A DNA stretch of 5,366 nucleotides from a bacterium. GTDB taxonomy: Bacteria > Bacteroidota > Bacteroidia > Cytophagales > Thermonemataceae. The notes below the pieces were generated by a model that was not told the DNA's origin, did no database searches, and was given only the letters and a program-made list of their open reading frames with translations. The position numbers were made by a program, and so were the translations under genes. The stretch covers positions 1 to 5,366 of the forward strand of contig JANYGM010000278.1 of the NCBI GenBank assembly GCA_025362415.1, given 5' to 3'. Shown here in pieces: positions 1-5,366 of the stretch (positions are counted from its first letter, which is position 1; each line of letters starts with the position of its first letter).

Positions 1-8
1 CAAATATC

Positions 9-87
9 AAAACCACCCCTAACCCCTCCTTGAAAAGGAGGGGGACAAAACTCCCCTCCTTCCTAAGGAGGGGCTGGGGGTGGTTTT
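9..87. repeat. GC-rich imperfect palindrome (REP-like element)
   Basis: Positions 9-44 pair with 52-87 as nearly continuous 36-bp arms around a 7-nt centre. I count three mismatched pairs (22:74, 33:63, 34:62) and three G-T pairs. Each arm can instead fold alone into a 9-bp stem CCCCTCCTT/AAGGAGGGG with a 3-nt loop: 23-31 with 35-43 (loop GAA) and 53-61 with 65-73 (loop CCT). The element is far more GC-rich than the DNA around it and lies beyond the 3' end of the leftward acyl-CoA synthetase gene. I read it as a dispersed intergenic palindrome of the kind common in Bacteroidota genomes; copy number cannot be judged from one window. A terminator role for a gene left of the window is possible, but no clear T-tract follows it on the plus strand. 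The 83 bases between it and the next hairpin show nothing I can name. Confidence 0.75.
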
Positions 88-170
88 TAGTACCAATTTA
101 TTGTTAAATACTTGATAATCAAACTATAAAAACTCTAATAATGAATTAGGAATGAATACAAAGTATTGGT

Positions 171-213
171 AATCAAAACCTTCAACTTTTTAAACAACTT
201 GAAGGTTTTGATT
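171..213 (-). terminator. Probable terminator of the acyl-CoA synthetase gene
   Basis: Positions 171-185 (AATCAAAACCTTCAA) and 199-213 form a perfect 15-bp inverted repeat with a 13-nt loop. It begins 11 nt past the stop codon of the leftward gene, where a terminator would be expected. In the minus-strand RNA the 3' arm has the U-rich run UUUU, but the stem is not followed by a long U-tract. Intrinsic termination is therefore likely rather than certain; the hairpin could instead stabilise the mRNA 3' end. Confidence 0.6.
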
Positions 214-224
214 ATATTTACAAC

Positions 225-1910
225 TTAAACAGTTGCTGCTTCTGCTTTTACTTCATCTTTCAATATCTTTCTTAAAATTTTGCCAACATTTGATTTTGGA
301 AGTTCTGTACGAAAAATTACATCTCTTGGCTGTTTGTAGCCTGCAAGATTATCTTTGCAATGGTCTGAAAGTTCTTTTTCTGTCAAACTTTCATCTTTTT
401 TGATGACATAAATACGCACTCTTTCCCCAGCATTTTTGTCAGGAACACCAATAGCTGCTACTTCTAGCACTTTTGGGTGAGAGGCGACCACATCTTCCAC
501 TTCATTTGGATAAACATTAAAACCAGATACAAGTACCATATCTTTCTTTCTATCCACAATTTTGAAGAAGCCATCTTCTGCCATTATGCCAACATCTCCC
601 GTTTTGAAAAAACCATCTTTGGTAAAAACTTTATCTGTTTCATCTTGACGTTTCCAATAGCCCAACATCACGTTAGGACCTTTTGCAGCAATCTCGCCTG
701 GCTCTCCCAATGCTACCTCATTTTCATCTTCATCAAGTAGTTTTATCTCCACACTAGGCACAGGAACACCAATAGTCCCTACTTGGTCTGTTCCATCAAT
801 AGGATTTACAGTAAGTACAGGGGCAGTTTCACTAAGTCCGTATCCTTCCGCAACTGCAATTCCTGTCATTTGTTTCCATTTTTCAGCTACTGCTTTTTGC
901 ATAGCCATTCCACCTGCTACAACTGCTCTCACGCCACTAAAATCTACTTTTGCAAAATCTTTATGGTTCATCATTCCAATAAACAGCGTATTCAGACCAG
1001 TCAGAACAGTAAATTTATACTTAATCATCTCACCCAAAAATGCAGGCATATCTCTAGGATTAGCAATAAGAACATTTTTAGCCCCAAAACTAAACATTGT
1101 AAAACAGTTTACAGTAAGCGCAAACACGTGATACAAAGGAAGTGGCGTAATAACTGTTTCTACACCTTCATTTAGGCGTGTACCAGTCCACTCACGTATC
1201 ATCAGCATATTAGCAATCATATTACGGTGAGTGAGCATTGCGCCCTTAGAAACGCCAGTAGTACCACCTGTATATTGCAAAAGAGCCAAATCAGAGCTTT
1301 TTATTTCGGGCTTAGTGAAAGTGCTTGATGCGCCAATGCTAAGGGCTTTATTAAAGCCAACCGCACCAGGAATATTGAAAGCAGGCACCATTTTCTTTTT
1401 GTGTTTGACCACATAATTAACAATTTTGCCTTTGATAAAACCCAACATATCACCAACTTCTGTAACTATTACGTGTTTGATGTCTGTTTTGGGTAGTGCT
1501 GCTTCCAGATTTGAGGCAAAATTAGCAATAATTACTGTTGCTTTTACTTCTGCATCTTTGTATTGATGTTCCATTTCACGCACCGTATATTGCGGATTTA
1601 CGTTTACGACAATCATACCAGCACGCAAAGCACCAAAAAGTGCCACAGGATACTGAAGCACGTTAGGCATTTGCAAACCAACTTTATCACCTTGTTTTAG
1701 TCCAATGCTTTGGAGATAAGCCGCAAAATCACGAGATTTTTTGTCTATATCTTTGTAAGTAAGCGTTTTATCCATAAAAACATACGCAGGAAGATTGGCA
1801 TATTTTTGGAAACTTTCTTCCAAAATGGCTACCAAAGAGGTATATTTATCAGGGTCAATAGTGTGTGCTATGCCTTTGGGATAGCTTTTTAGCCAAGGAA
1901 AATCTGTCAT
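225..1910 (-). CDS. fadD: Long-chain fatty-acid--CoA ligase (FadD type)
   Basis: Activates long-chain fatty acids in two steps, through an acyl-adenylate to acyl-CoA, at the cytoplasmic face of the membrane; this is the entry step to beta-oxidation or lipid recycling. The 561-residue protein is complete and, from memory, closely matches E. coli FadD in length and along its sequence. ANL-superfamily motifs are all present: phosphate loop YTGGTTGVSKGA at 213-224, adenine/acyl-site motif EGYGLSETAP at 355-364, TGD at 437-439 with the ATP-ribose aspartate D439, the FACS signature starting DRKKDMVLVSGFNVYP at 453-468, and the C-terminal catalytic lysine in PKSNVGK at 538-544 (K544). N-terminal domain about 1-440, mobile C-domain about 450-555. 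Start ATG at 1908-1910 gives an N-terminus like other FadDs; no Shine-Dalgarno precedes it, usual for Bacteroidota. Monocistronic in view and divergent from the VWA gene. I found no convincing -7 motif on its strand. No frameshift or missing key residue. Confidence 0.95.
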   Translation of the reverse strand: MTDFPWLKSYPKGIAHTIDPDKYTSLVAILEESFQKYANLPAYVFMDKTLTYKDIDKKSRDFAAYLQSIGLKQGDKVGLQMPNVLQYPVALFGALRAGMIVVNVNPQYTVREMEHQYKDAEVKATVIIANFASNLEAALPKTDIKHVIVTEVGDMLGFIKGKIVNYVVKHKKKMVPAFNIPGAVGFNKALSIGASSTFTKPEIKSSDLALLQYTGGTTGVSKGAMLTHRNMIANMLMIREWTGTRLNEGVETVITPLPLYHVFALTVNCFTMFSFGAKNVLIANPRDMPAFLGEMIKYKFTVLTGLNTLFIGMMNHKDFAKVDFSGVRAVVAGGMAMQKAVAEKWKQMTGIAVAEGYGLSETAPVLTVNPIDGTDQVGTIGVPVPSVEIKLLDEDENEVALGEPGEIAAKGPNVMLGYWKRQDETDKVFTKDGFFKTGDVGIMAEDGFFKIVDRKKDMVLVSGFNVYPNEVEDVVASHPKVLEVAAIGVPDKNAGERVRIYVIKKDESLTEKELSDHCKDNLAGYKQPRDVIFRTELPKSNVGKILRKILKDEVKAEAATV

Positions 1911-2060
1911 AGTAGTAGAAATAATTGAAAATTAAAACGGAGATTTAATGTAAGTAATACTTCAAATTCATAATGATTACAATATATCATTTGTTTTTGA
2001 AAAAACAATAAGAATTTCTGGAAATTTTTATATAATAAAAAAAACAAATAATCAGATAGA

Positions 2061-2098
2061 AAAATAAAGCTAAAAATAACACTAAAATAAAGCTAAAA
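2061..2098. repeat. 15-bp direct repeat upstream of the VWA gene promoter
   Basis: AAAATAAAGCTAAAA occurs perfectly at 2061-2075 and again at 2084-2098, a 23-bp period (about two helical turns). The second copy ends 14 bp before the -7 element at 2113, so it covers the -35/-33 zone where a canonical TTG box is missing. Identical half-sites on the same helix face would suit an activator or repressor. In DNA this A-rich, chance or replication slippage is also possible. No known regulator is recognised. Confidence 0.45.
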
Positions 2099-2112
2099 TT
2101 AGTTGTTTTTTG

Positions 2113-2120
2113 TATTTTTG
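2113..2120 (+). promoter_or_regulatory. Bacteroidota -7 promoter element for the VWA gene
   Basis: TATTTTTG is an exact match to the Bacteroidota -7 consensus TAnnTTTG. Transcription would start around 2126-2128, giving a leader of about 40 nt to the ATG at 2168. No good TTG box lies 17-23 bp upstream; that region instead holds the end of the 15-bp direct repeat. The element helps choose the start: a possible GTG at 2120 overlaps it and would lie upstream of the transcript. Confidence 0.5.
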
Positions 2121-2134
2121 TGCGTTGTATTTCA

Positions 2135-2155
2135 TTTACAATTTACAATTCACAA
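2135..2155 (+). repeat. 7-bp tandem repeat in the VWA gene leader
   Basis: Three heptamers in tandem, TTTACAA TTTACAA TTCACAA, followed by TTAAAAA, lie between the predicted transcription start and the ATG at 2168. The first two copies are identical and the third differs by one base. A change in copy number would alter leader length by 7 nt without touching the reading frame from the ATG. Similar ACAATT-rich stretches are, as I recall, common before Bacteroidota genes, so this may be an ordinary A/T-rich leader. Confidence 0.5.
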
Positions 2156-2167
2156 TTAAAAAAAAAT

Positions 2168-3154
2168 ATGCTTTTTTTCTCTGAAATAGCCTTGCGTGAA
2201 TATATTTTTATACTATTATTTTTTGCTTTTTATATAATTTATTTCATAATAGCCAGGCGCAAAGCCAAGAAAATAGGTAAAAAGCTACGCTACATTATTC
2301 TTAAACCTACTTTAAGGTTTTTTTATTTTGGTCTAATTATTTTAGCATTGTTAGGTCCTGTTTTTGGTGGCGAATATGAGGAGGTAAAAGTCAGCGGAAA
2401 AGATATTTTTTTTGTTGTTGATGTTTCTCAATCTATGGATGCGAAAGATATTCAGCCTTCTCGCCTAGAAAAAACTAAAATTTCTATCAAAAATACCATT
2501 GATGCACTTGCTGGCTACCGTATGGGACTTGTTGTTTTTTCTGCTGATGCAGTGCTTCAATGCCCTCTCACGACTGATAGAAGCCTTTTATTTGATATTT
2601 TTGTACGCTCTCTCAATACGCAAATGCTGTCTTCTGGTGGCACAAACATAGCAACTGCACTTGAGTTGATAGCAGGAAAATTTAAGAAACAAGATGAACT
2701 AAACGCCCTAAACAAACGCCGCAATTCTACCAAAATACTGGTTTTATTTACTGACGGAGAAGATTTTGGAGAAAATTACCGTAAAGCAACTCGTTTACTT
2801 TCTGATTTGGGAGTACGTTTGTTTGTGGTAGGCGTAGGCACGCCAGAAGGCGGAAATATGCCTACTGCAAATGGCAGTTTGAAGAAAAACAGTAGTGGTG
2901 AAGTCATTGTAACACATCTAAATAGTACAGAACTTCGCACAATAGCTCGTGAAGCTGGCGGAAAATATTTTGAAATCAGTACAGAAATCAACAATATGCC
3001 ACAACTTATTAGCGACATAGACAATACAAAAGGCTCTTTGCAGATGAATATGGAGGTTTTTGTGAGTGCCAACAAATATTTTTATTTCCTTTGGGCAGCC
3101 TTTGCAATGCTTATTTTAGATGTACTTATCACTATCAGAACAATTAAAATTTAA
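2168..3154 (+). CDS. Membrane-anchored VWA-domain protein, BatA/BatB-like
   Basis: 328 residues from the ATG at 2168. Hydrophobic segments at about 12-28 and 50-67 are followed by a von Willebrand factor A domain (about 79-295) and a C-terminal membrane segment at about 303-322. The metal-ion-dependent adhesion site is complete: D85-x-S87-x-S89, T159 (SGGT) and D196 (FTDGED). The stretch after D85, SQSMDAKDIQPSRLEK, and the later GTPEGG and LxxIAREAGGKYFE segments resemble BatB ('Bacteroides aerotolerance') proteins, whose VWA domain is thought to face the periplasm; their molecular role is poorly defined. The usual partners (MoxR ATPase, DUF58 protein, TPR protein BatC, BatD) are absent from both flanks seen here, so I give no bat symbol. 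An in-frame GTG at 2120 would add 16 residues but overlaps the -7 element, and the ATG gives the typical short N-terminus before the first membrane segment. The gene stands alone, divergent from fadD and followed by a 430-bp gap. Confidence 0.85.
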   Translation: MLFFSEIALREYIFILLFFAFYIIYFIIARRKAKKIGKKLRYIILKPTLRFFYFGLIILALLGPVFGGEYEEVKVSGKDIFFVVDVSQSMDAKDIQPSRLEKTKISIKNTIDALAGYRMGLVVFSADAVLQCPLTTDRSLLFDIFVRSLNTQMLSSGGTNIATALELIAGKFKKQDELNALNKRRNSTKILVLFTDGEDFGENYRKATRLLSDLGVRLFVVGVGTPEGGNMPTANGSLKKNSSGEVIVTHLNSTELRTIAREAGGKYFEISTEINNMPQLISDIDNTKGSLQMNMEVFVSANKYFYFLWAAFAMLILDVLITIRTIKI

Positions 3155-3190
3155 GTAATTTATTTGTAAATTAAGGAGGTTTCTGTAATT

Positions 3191-3408
3191 ATACTGTGAA
3201 CGGCTTGGATTTCGGAAAATGTATTGAAGTCCAGCGGACTGGTATATTTATAGAAAGTAGGTCAAAAATGTATTTCGCTCCAGCGGAGCGGTATATTTAT
3301 AAATATTTCGCTCCGCTGGAGCGAAATACATTTTTGACCTATTTTCTATAAATATACCAGTCCGCTGGACTTCAATACATTTTCCGAAATCCAAGCCGTT
3401 CATAGTAT
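3191..3408. repeat. Very long hairpin: 100-bp inverted repeat made of paired modules
   Basis: Arms 3191-3290 and 3309-3408 are inverted complements with 98 of 100 positions matching, around an 18-nt centre that contains a 14-bp perfect palindrome (3293-3306). The two differences (3196 opposite 3403 and 3257 opposite 3342) are G opposite T, so a plus-strand RNA would pair along the whole arm. The left arm holds two diverged copies of a module of about 41 bp at 49-bp spacing (3216-3256 and 3265-3305), each with a small stem-loop with loop AGC: AGTCC/GGACT at 3228-3240 and GCTCC/GGAGC at 3277-3289. The right arm mirrors them. The DNA lies between the VWA stop and the etfB promoter. It could be a REP/BIME-like dispersed element or a folded RNA; too long and too far from a T-tract to be a simple terminator. 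Confidence 0.85.
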
Positions 3409-3452
3409 CTAAGTAAGCAATTTTCCCAAAATCAAACAATTCTAGAAAACCC

Positions 3453-3499
3453 AACAAAAAATACTCTGCATACAGAATATTTTTTGTTTATTTTTTTTT
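3453..3499 (+). terminator. Terminator-like hairpin with T-tract upstream of etfB
   Basis: Positions 3453-3468 pair with 3473-3488 as a 16-bp stem with one mismatch (3464 opposite 3477) and a 4-nt loop CATA, followed by TA and then nine T at 3491-3499. This is the layout of an intrinsic terminator on the plus strand, though the stem is A/T-rich. It would stop transcription coming from the VWA gene or the long hairpin before the etfB promoter at 3514. Confidence 0.55.
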
Positions 3500-3513
3500 C
3501 GTTAAATATTTGA

Positions 3514-3521
3514 TAACTTTG
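3514..3521 (+). promoter_or_regulatory. Bacteroidota -7 promoter element for etfB
   Basis: TAACTTTG matches TAnnTTTG exactly. It sits 63 bp before the etfB ATG, giving a leader of roughly 55-60 nt that ends in an A-rich stretch, typical of translation starts in this phylum. No clear TTTG box is at standard spacing; the upstream DNA is the T-tract of the preceding terminator-like hairpin. Likely serves etfB and, by read-through, etfA. Confidence 0.5.
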
Positions 3522-3584
3522 TAGCAAAATTTTAGTTATGCTAAAGTCAAAGAGAGATAAATAAGAAAAATAAACAAAGAAAAA

Positions 3585-4322
3585 ATGAAAATTCTCGTTT
3601 GTATTACTAATGTTCCTGACACAACCTCAAAAATTGAGTTTATTGAAGGAAATACAAAGCTAAACACAGCTAGTATTCAGTTTATTACAGGTCCTTATGA
3701 TGATTATGCCGTTTCTCGTGCCATAGAACTCAAAGAACAGACTGGTGGAACACTTACTGTACTCAATGTAGGTACAGCAGAAACAGAGCCAACTATGCGC
3801 AAAGCCCTTGCGTTAGGTGCTGATGATGCTATTCGTATCAATGCAGAGCCAACTGATGCCTATTTTGTGGCTCAACAAATTGCGCATATTGCCAAACAAA
3901 ATAATTATGATTTGATTTTAATGGGACGTGAGTCTATTGATTTCAATGGTGGACAAGTTCACGGAATGGTGGGGCAAATGCTTAATATTCCCTCACTTTC
4001 TCCCGTAATGAAACTTGATTTGGAAGGAAATACTGCTAAAATGTTGCGTGAAATTGAAGGCGGAAAAGAATATTTGGAAGCACAACTGCCATTAGTTTTG
4101 GGTTGTCAAGAGCCAATAGCTGAATGGAAAATCCCTAATATGCGTGGTATTATGTCGGCACGTTCTAAGCCATTGTTGGTTGTAGAGCCTGCTAGCCCAG
4201 AAATGCTAACTGCAGTAAGCGTATTCTCTCTTCCTCCTGCAAAAACAGGCGTGAAAATGATAGCTGCAGAAGATGCCGCTTCTTTGATTGCTTTACTACA
4301 AAACGAAGCAAAAGTTTTATAA
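3585..4322 (+). CDS. etfB: Electron transfer flavoprotein subunit beta
   Basis: Small subunit of the soluble ETF heterodimer, which takes electrons from acyl-CoA dehydrogenases and related flavoenzymes and hands them on, classically to ETF:quinone oxidoreductase. The protein is complete at 245 residues, close to the usual 250-260. It begins MKILVCITNVPDTTSKI, the typical EtfB N-terminal strand. The AMP-binding segment is GRESIDFNGGQ at 114-124, and the EtfB signature region REIEGGKEYLEAQLPLVLG at 155-173 is followed by the IPNMRGIMSARSKP segment (183-196) that matches the family's 'recognition loop' region. The GRESIDFNGG form differs from the human-type AIDDDCNQTG, but as I recall it is normal for Bacteroidota EtfB. 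The ATG at 3585 is preceded by an A-rich leader without a Shine-Dalgarno site. The partner gene etfA follows in the same direction after 155 bp containing a palindromic repeat, so the two are probably co-transcribed. Confidence 0.95.
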   Translation: MKILVCITNVPDTTSKIEFIEGNTKLNTASIQFITGPYDDYAVSRAIELKEQTGGTLTVLNVGTAETEPTMRKALALGADDAIRINAEPTDAYFVAQQIAHIAKQNNYDLILMGRESIDFNGGQVHGMVGQMLNIPSLSPVMKLDLEGNTAKMLREIEGGKEYLEAQLPLVLGCQEPIAEWKIPNMRGIMSARSKPLLVVEPASPEMLTAVSVFSLPPAKTGVKMIAAEDAASLIALLQNEAKVL

Positions 4323-4326
4323 AAAA

Positions 4327-4448
4327 AGCCCCCAACCCCGAAGGGGAGCTATACAAAATACAGCCCCTAACCCAAAGGGGAACTATACAAAATACATAAA
4401 ACGAAGATGTATTTTGTATTCAAAGTCCCCTTTGGGGATTTAGGGGCT
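4327..4448. repeat. Intercistronic palindromic repeat between etfB and etfA
   Basis: Three copies of a unit of about 35 bp: two direct copies (4327-4361 and 4362-4395, starting AGCCCC and ending ATACAAAATAC) and one diverged inverted copy (4407-4448). The second and third copies form a hairpin with a perfect 13-bp inner stem (4385-4397 with 4407-4419) around a 9-nt loop, then a bulged outer stem of CCCC/GGGG blocks. Each unit also has a mini stem-loop with a 3-nt loop (CCCC-GAA-GGGG at 4336-4346; CCC-AAA-GGG at 4371-4379; CCCC-TTT-GGGG at 4427-4437). It starts 4 nt after the etfB stop and ends 29 nt before the etfA ATG. No T-tract follows it on the plus strand, so it is unlikely to be a full terminator. 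The CCCCTAAATCCCC type of sequence is, as I recall, widespread between Bacteroidota genes. Confidence 0.8.
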
Positions 4449-4477
4449 AATAATTATCATCAAAAAACTAAAAATAT

Positions 4478-5366
4478 ATGTCAGTTTTAATATTTGTAGA
4501 AATTGCAGACGGTGTCATAAAATCCTCCTCTTTGGAAGCGGTTGCGTATGGCGCAAAAGTCGCTGAAATGACCGCTACAACGGCTACAGCACTTGTTTTA
4601 GGAGAATTAGATAATACGCACCTAGAAAATTTAGGCAATTATGGCGCAACAAAAGTCTTACACGTAGGCGACACTCGCCTAAATGCAGGCGTAATACAAG
4701 CGTATCAGGCAGCAGTAGTGGCAGCTATGGAAAAAGAAAGTAGTTCAATTCTTGTTTATGCAAAATCTTCTTTGGGAGATGCCGTAGCAGCCCGTGTAGC
4801 AGGAAAATTGAAAGCTGGACTAGCCTCAAATGTGGTGGCACTTCCAGAAACTTCTGGTAGTTTTTCTGTAAAAAGAAGTATTTATACAGGAAAAGCATTT
4901 GCAGATACTGTTATTTCTTCTGAAAAGAAAATTTTAGCTATTAAGAAAAATATCTATGTTGTTGCGCCTACAGAGGCAAAAGCAACAGTAGAAACACTTG
5001 CAGTTAGTTTTTCTGATGCTGATTTTGGTGTAAAAATTATCAAAACAGAAAAAGCAACAGGAGAAGTTTCTTTGCCTGAAGCAAATATTGTAGTTTCTGG
5101 TGGTAGAGGGCTTAAAGGACCTGAAAACTGGGGCATTATTGAAGACCTCGCAAAGGCATTAGGTGCGGCTACTGGTTGTTCTAAACCTGTTTCTGATTTG
5201 GATTGGAGACCTCACCACGAACACGTAGGACAAACAGGGGTGAAAGTAAGCCCTAATTTGTATATTGCTGTTGGTATTTCTGGTGCTATTCAACATTTGG
5301 CTGGCGTAAACTCATCTAAATGTATTGTGGTTATCAATAAAGACCCAGAAGCACCGTTTTTCAAAG
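4478..5366 (+). CDS. etfA: Electron transfer flavoprotein subunit alpha (3' end cut by window)
   Basis: Large, FAD-binding subunit of ETF, partner of the EtfB encoded just upstream. I translated it from the ATG at 4478, the first possible start because an in-frame TAA lies at 4469-4471. The frame stays open for 296 codons to the window edge. N-terminal Rossmann-like domain about 1-185 (starting MSVLIFVEIADG), then the C-terminal FAD domain: SGGRGLKGPENW with FAD-contacting R210, CSKPVSDLDWRPHHEHVGQTG with GQTG at 251-254, and GISGAIQH ending Q272-H273. The last visible residues, INKDPEAPFFK, normally precede about 25 final residues, so only the tail is missing. The PROSITE-type signature has V where A is common (IVVIN), which I believe is usual in Bacteroidota EtfA. 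No frameshift; residues GXSGAIQH and GQTG are intact, so the protein should bind FAD. Spaced 155 bp from etfB by a palindromic repeat. Confidence 0.95.
   Translation, partial: MSVLIFVEIADGVIKSSSLEAVAYGAKVAEMTATTATALVLGELDNTHLENLGNYGATKVLHVGDTRLNAGVIQAYQAAVVAAMEKESSSILVYAKSSLGDAVAARVAGKLKAGLASNVVALPETSGSFSVKRSIYTGKAFADTVISSEKKILAIKKNIYVVAPTEAKATVETLAVSFSDADFGVKIIKTEKATGEVSLPEANIVVSGGRGLKGPENWGIIEDLAKALGAATGCSKPVSDLDWRPHHEHVGQTGVKVSPNLYIAVGISGAIQHLAGVNSSKCIVVINKDPEAPFFK

Larger units (their letters stand above)
3155..3584. other. 430-bp non-coding region between the VWA gene and etfB
   Basis: In order: a weak A/T-only stem-loop (3156-3162 with 3167-3173, loop TTTG) right after the VWA stop; an AAGGAGGT sequence at 3173-3180 with no well-placed start codon; the 100-bp-arm hairpin at 3191-3408; about 45 bases (3409-3452) in which I see nothing; a terminator-like hairpin with T-tract (3453-3499); the -7 promoter element at 3514; and an A-rich leader to the etfB ATG. 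Short open frames crossing the long hairpin exist on both strands but simply read through the inverted repeat, and I do not call them genes. Confidence 0.7.

Noticed and set aside
477..1892. Plus-strand open frames of 60-130 codons inside the acyl-CoA synthetase gene
   Set aside because: They are antisense shadows of a complete, motif-rich FadD gene and show no domain of their own.
1963..1970. Possible minus-strand -7 element for fadD (TGAATTTG)
   Set aside because: One mismatch to TAnnTTTG at the conserved A and no upstream TTG at normal spacing; too weak to annotate.
2120..2167. GTG at 2120 as the start of the VWA gene
   Set aside because: The codon overlaps the -7 promoter element and would be upstream of the transcript; the added 16 residues look like leader sequence, and the ATG at 2168 gives the family-like N-terminus.
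2776..3075. 99-codon minus-strand frame within the VWA gene
   Set aside because: Shadow frame opposite the conserved VWA domain, without recognisable content.
3173..3351. AAGGAGGT followed by a GTG-started 51-codon frame (GTG at 3196) on the plus strand
   Set aside because: The spacing from the Shine-Dalgarno-like sequence to GTG is about 15 nt, Bacteroidota rarely use such sites, and the peptide is just the palindrome translated.
3191..3408. CRISPR array or insertion sequence end repeats
   Set aside because: Only inverted modules without unique regular spacers, and no transposase open frame lies between the arms (18-nt centre).
3248..3457. 69-codon open frame on the minus strand through the long hairpin
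   Set aside because: It reads straight across the inverted repeat and yields a repeat-derived peptide with ERN-type segments from both arms; no promoter or start context supports it.
4954..5136. 60-codon minus-strand frame inside etfA
   Set aside because: Antisense shadow of the conserved EtfA reading frame.

Overview
The window looks like chromosomal DNA from a Bacteroidota bacterium, most likely a Cytophagales-type gliding or marine lineage (phylum fairly confident, order a guess). The grounds are AT-rich intergenic DNA, two sequences fitting the Bacteroidota -7 promoter consensus TAnnTTTG, A-rich leaders without Shine-Dalgarno sites before the starts, and EtfB/EtfA proteins that read like the Bacteroidota forms.

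Layout: 9-87 is a GC-rich palindromic repeat. 171-213 is a perfect 15-bp inverted repeat that probably terminates the leftward gene. 225-1910 (minus strand) is a complete long-chain acyl-CoA synthetase of FadD type. The 257-bp divergent spacer 1911-2167 holds a 15-bp direct repeat, a -7 promoter element and a 7-bp tandem repeat ahead of a rightward gene. That gene, 2168-3154, encodes a membrane-anchored von Willebrand factor A protein resembling BatA/BatB. 3155-3584 is a 430-bp gap with a very long hairpin (100-bp arms), an intrinsic-terminator-like hairpin with a T-tract, and a -7 element. 3585-4322 is etfB. 4327-4448 is a second kind of palindromic repeat, between the two etf genes. 4478 to the window end is etfA, cut off shortly before its C-terminus.

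Functionally, FadD activates fatty acids to acyl-CoA, and EtfAB accepts electrons from acyl-CoA dehydrogenases and passes them towards the quinone pool. Three of the four genes therefore fit fatty-acid beta-oxidation. The VWA protein is not obviously part of that pathway; it lies between the two sets without the usual Bat/MoxR partners in view.

The most unusual content is in the spacers. There are three palindromic elements unrelated in sequence, all just beyond gene 3' ends and all built from small stem-loops with 3-nt loops placed in inverted orientation. In the largest, two diverged copies of a module differ by paired changes that keep the small stem intact, and both mismatches between the long arms remain G-U pairs in a plus-strand transcript. 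This resembles REP/BIME-type elements. No transposase or CRISPR array is visible, and I did not recognise a tRNA or rRNA gene.
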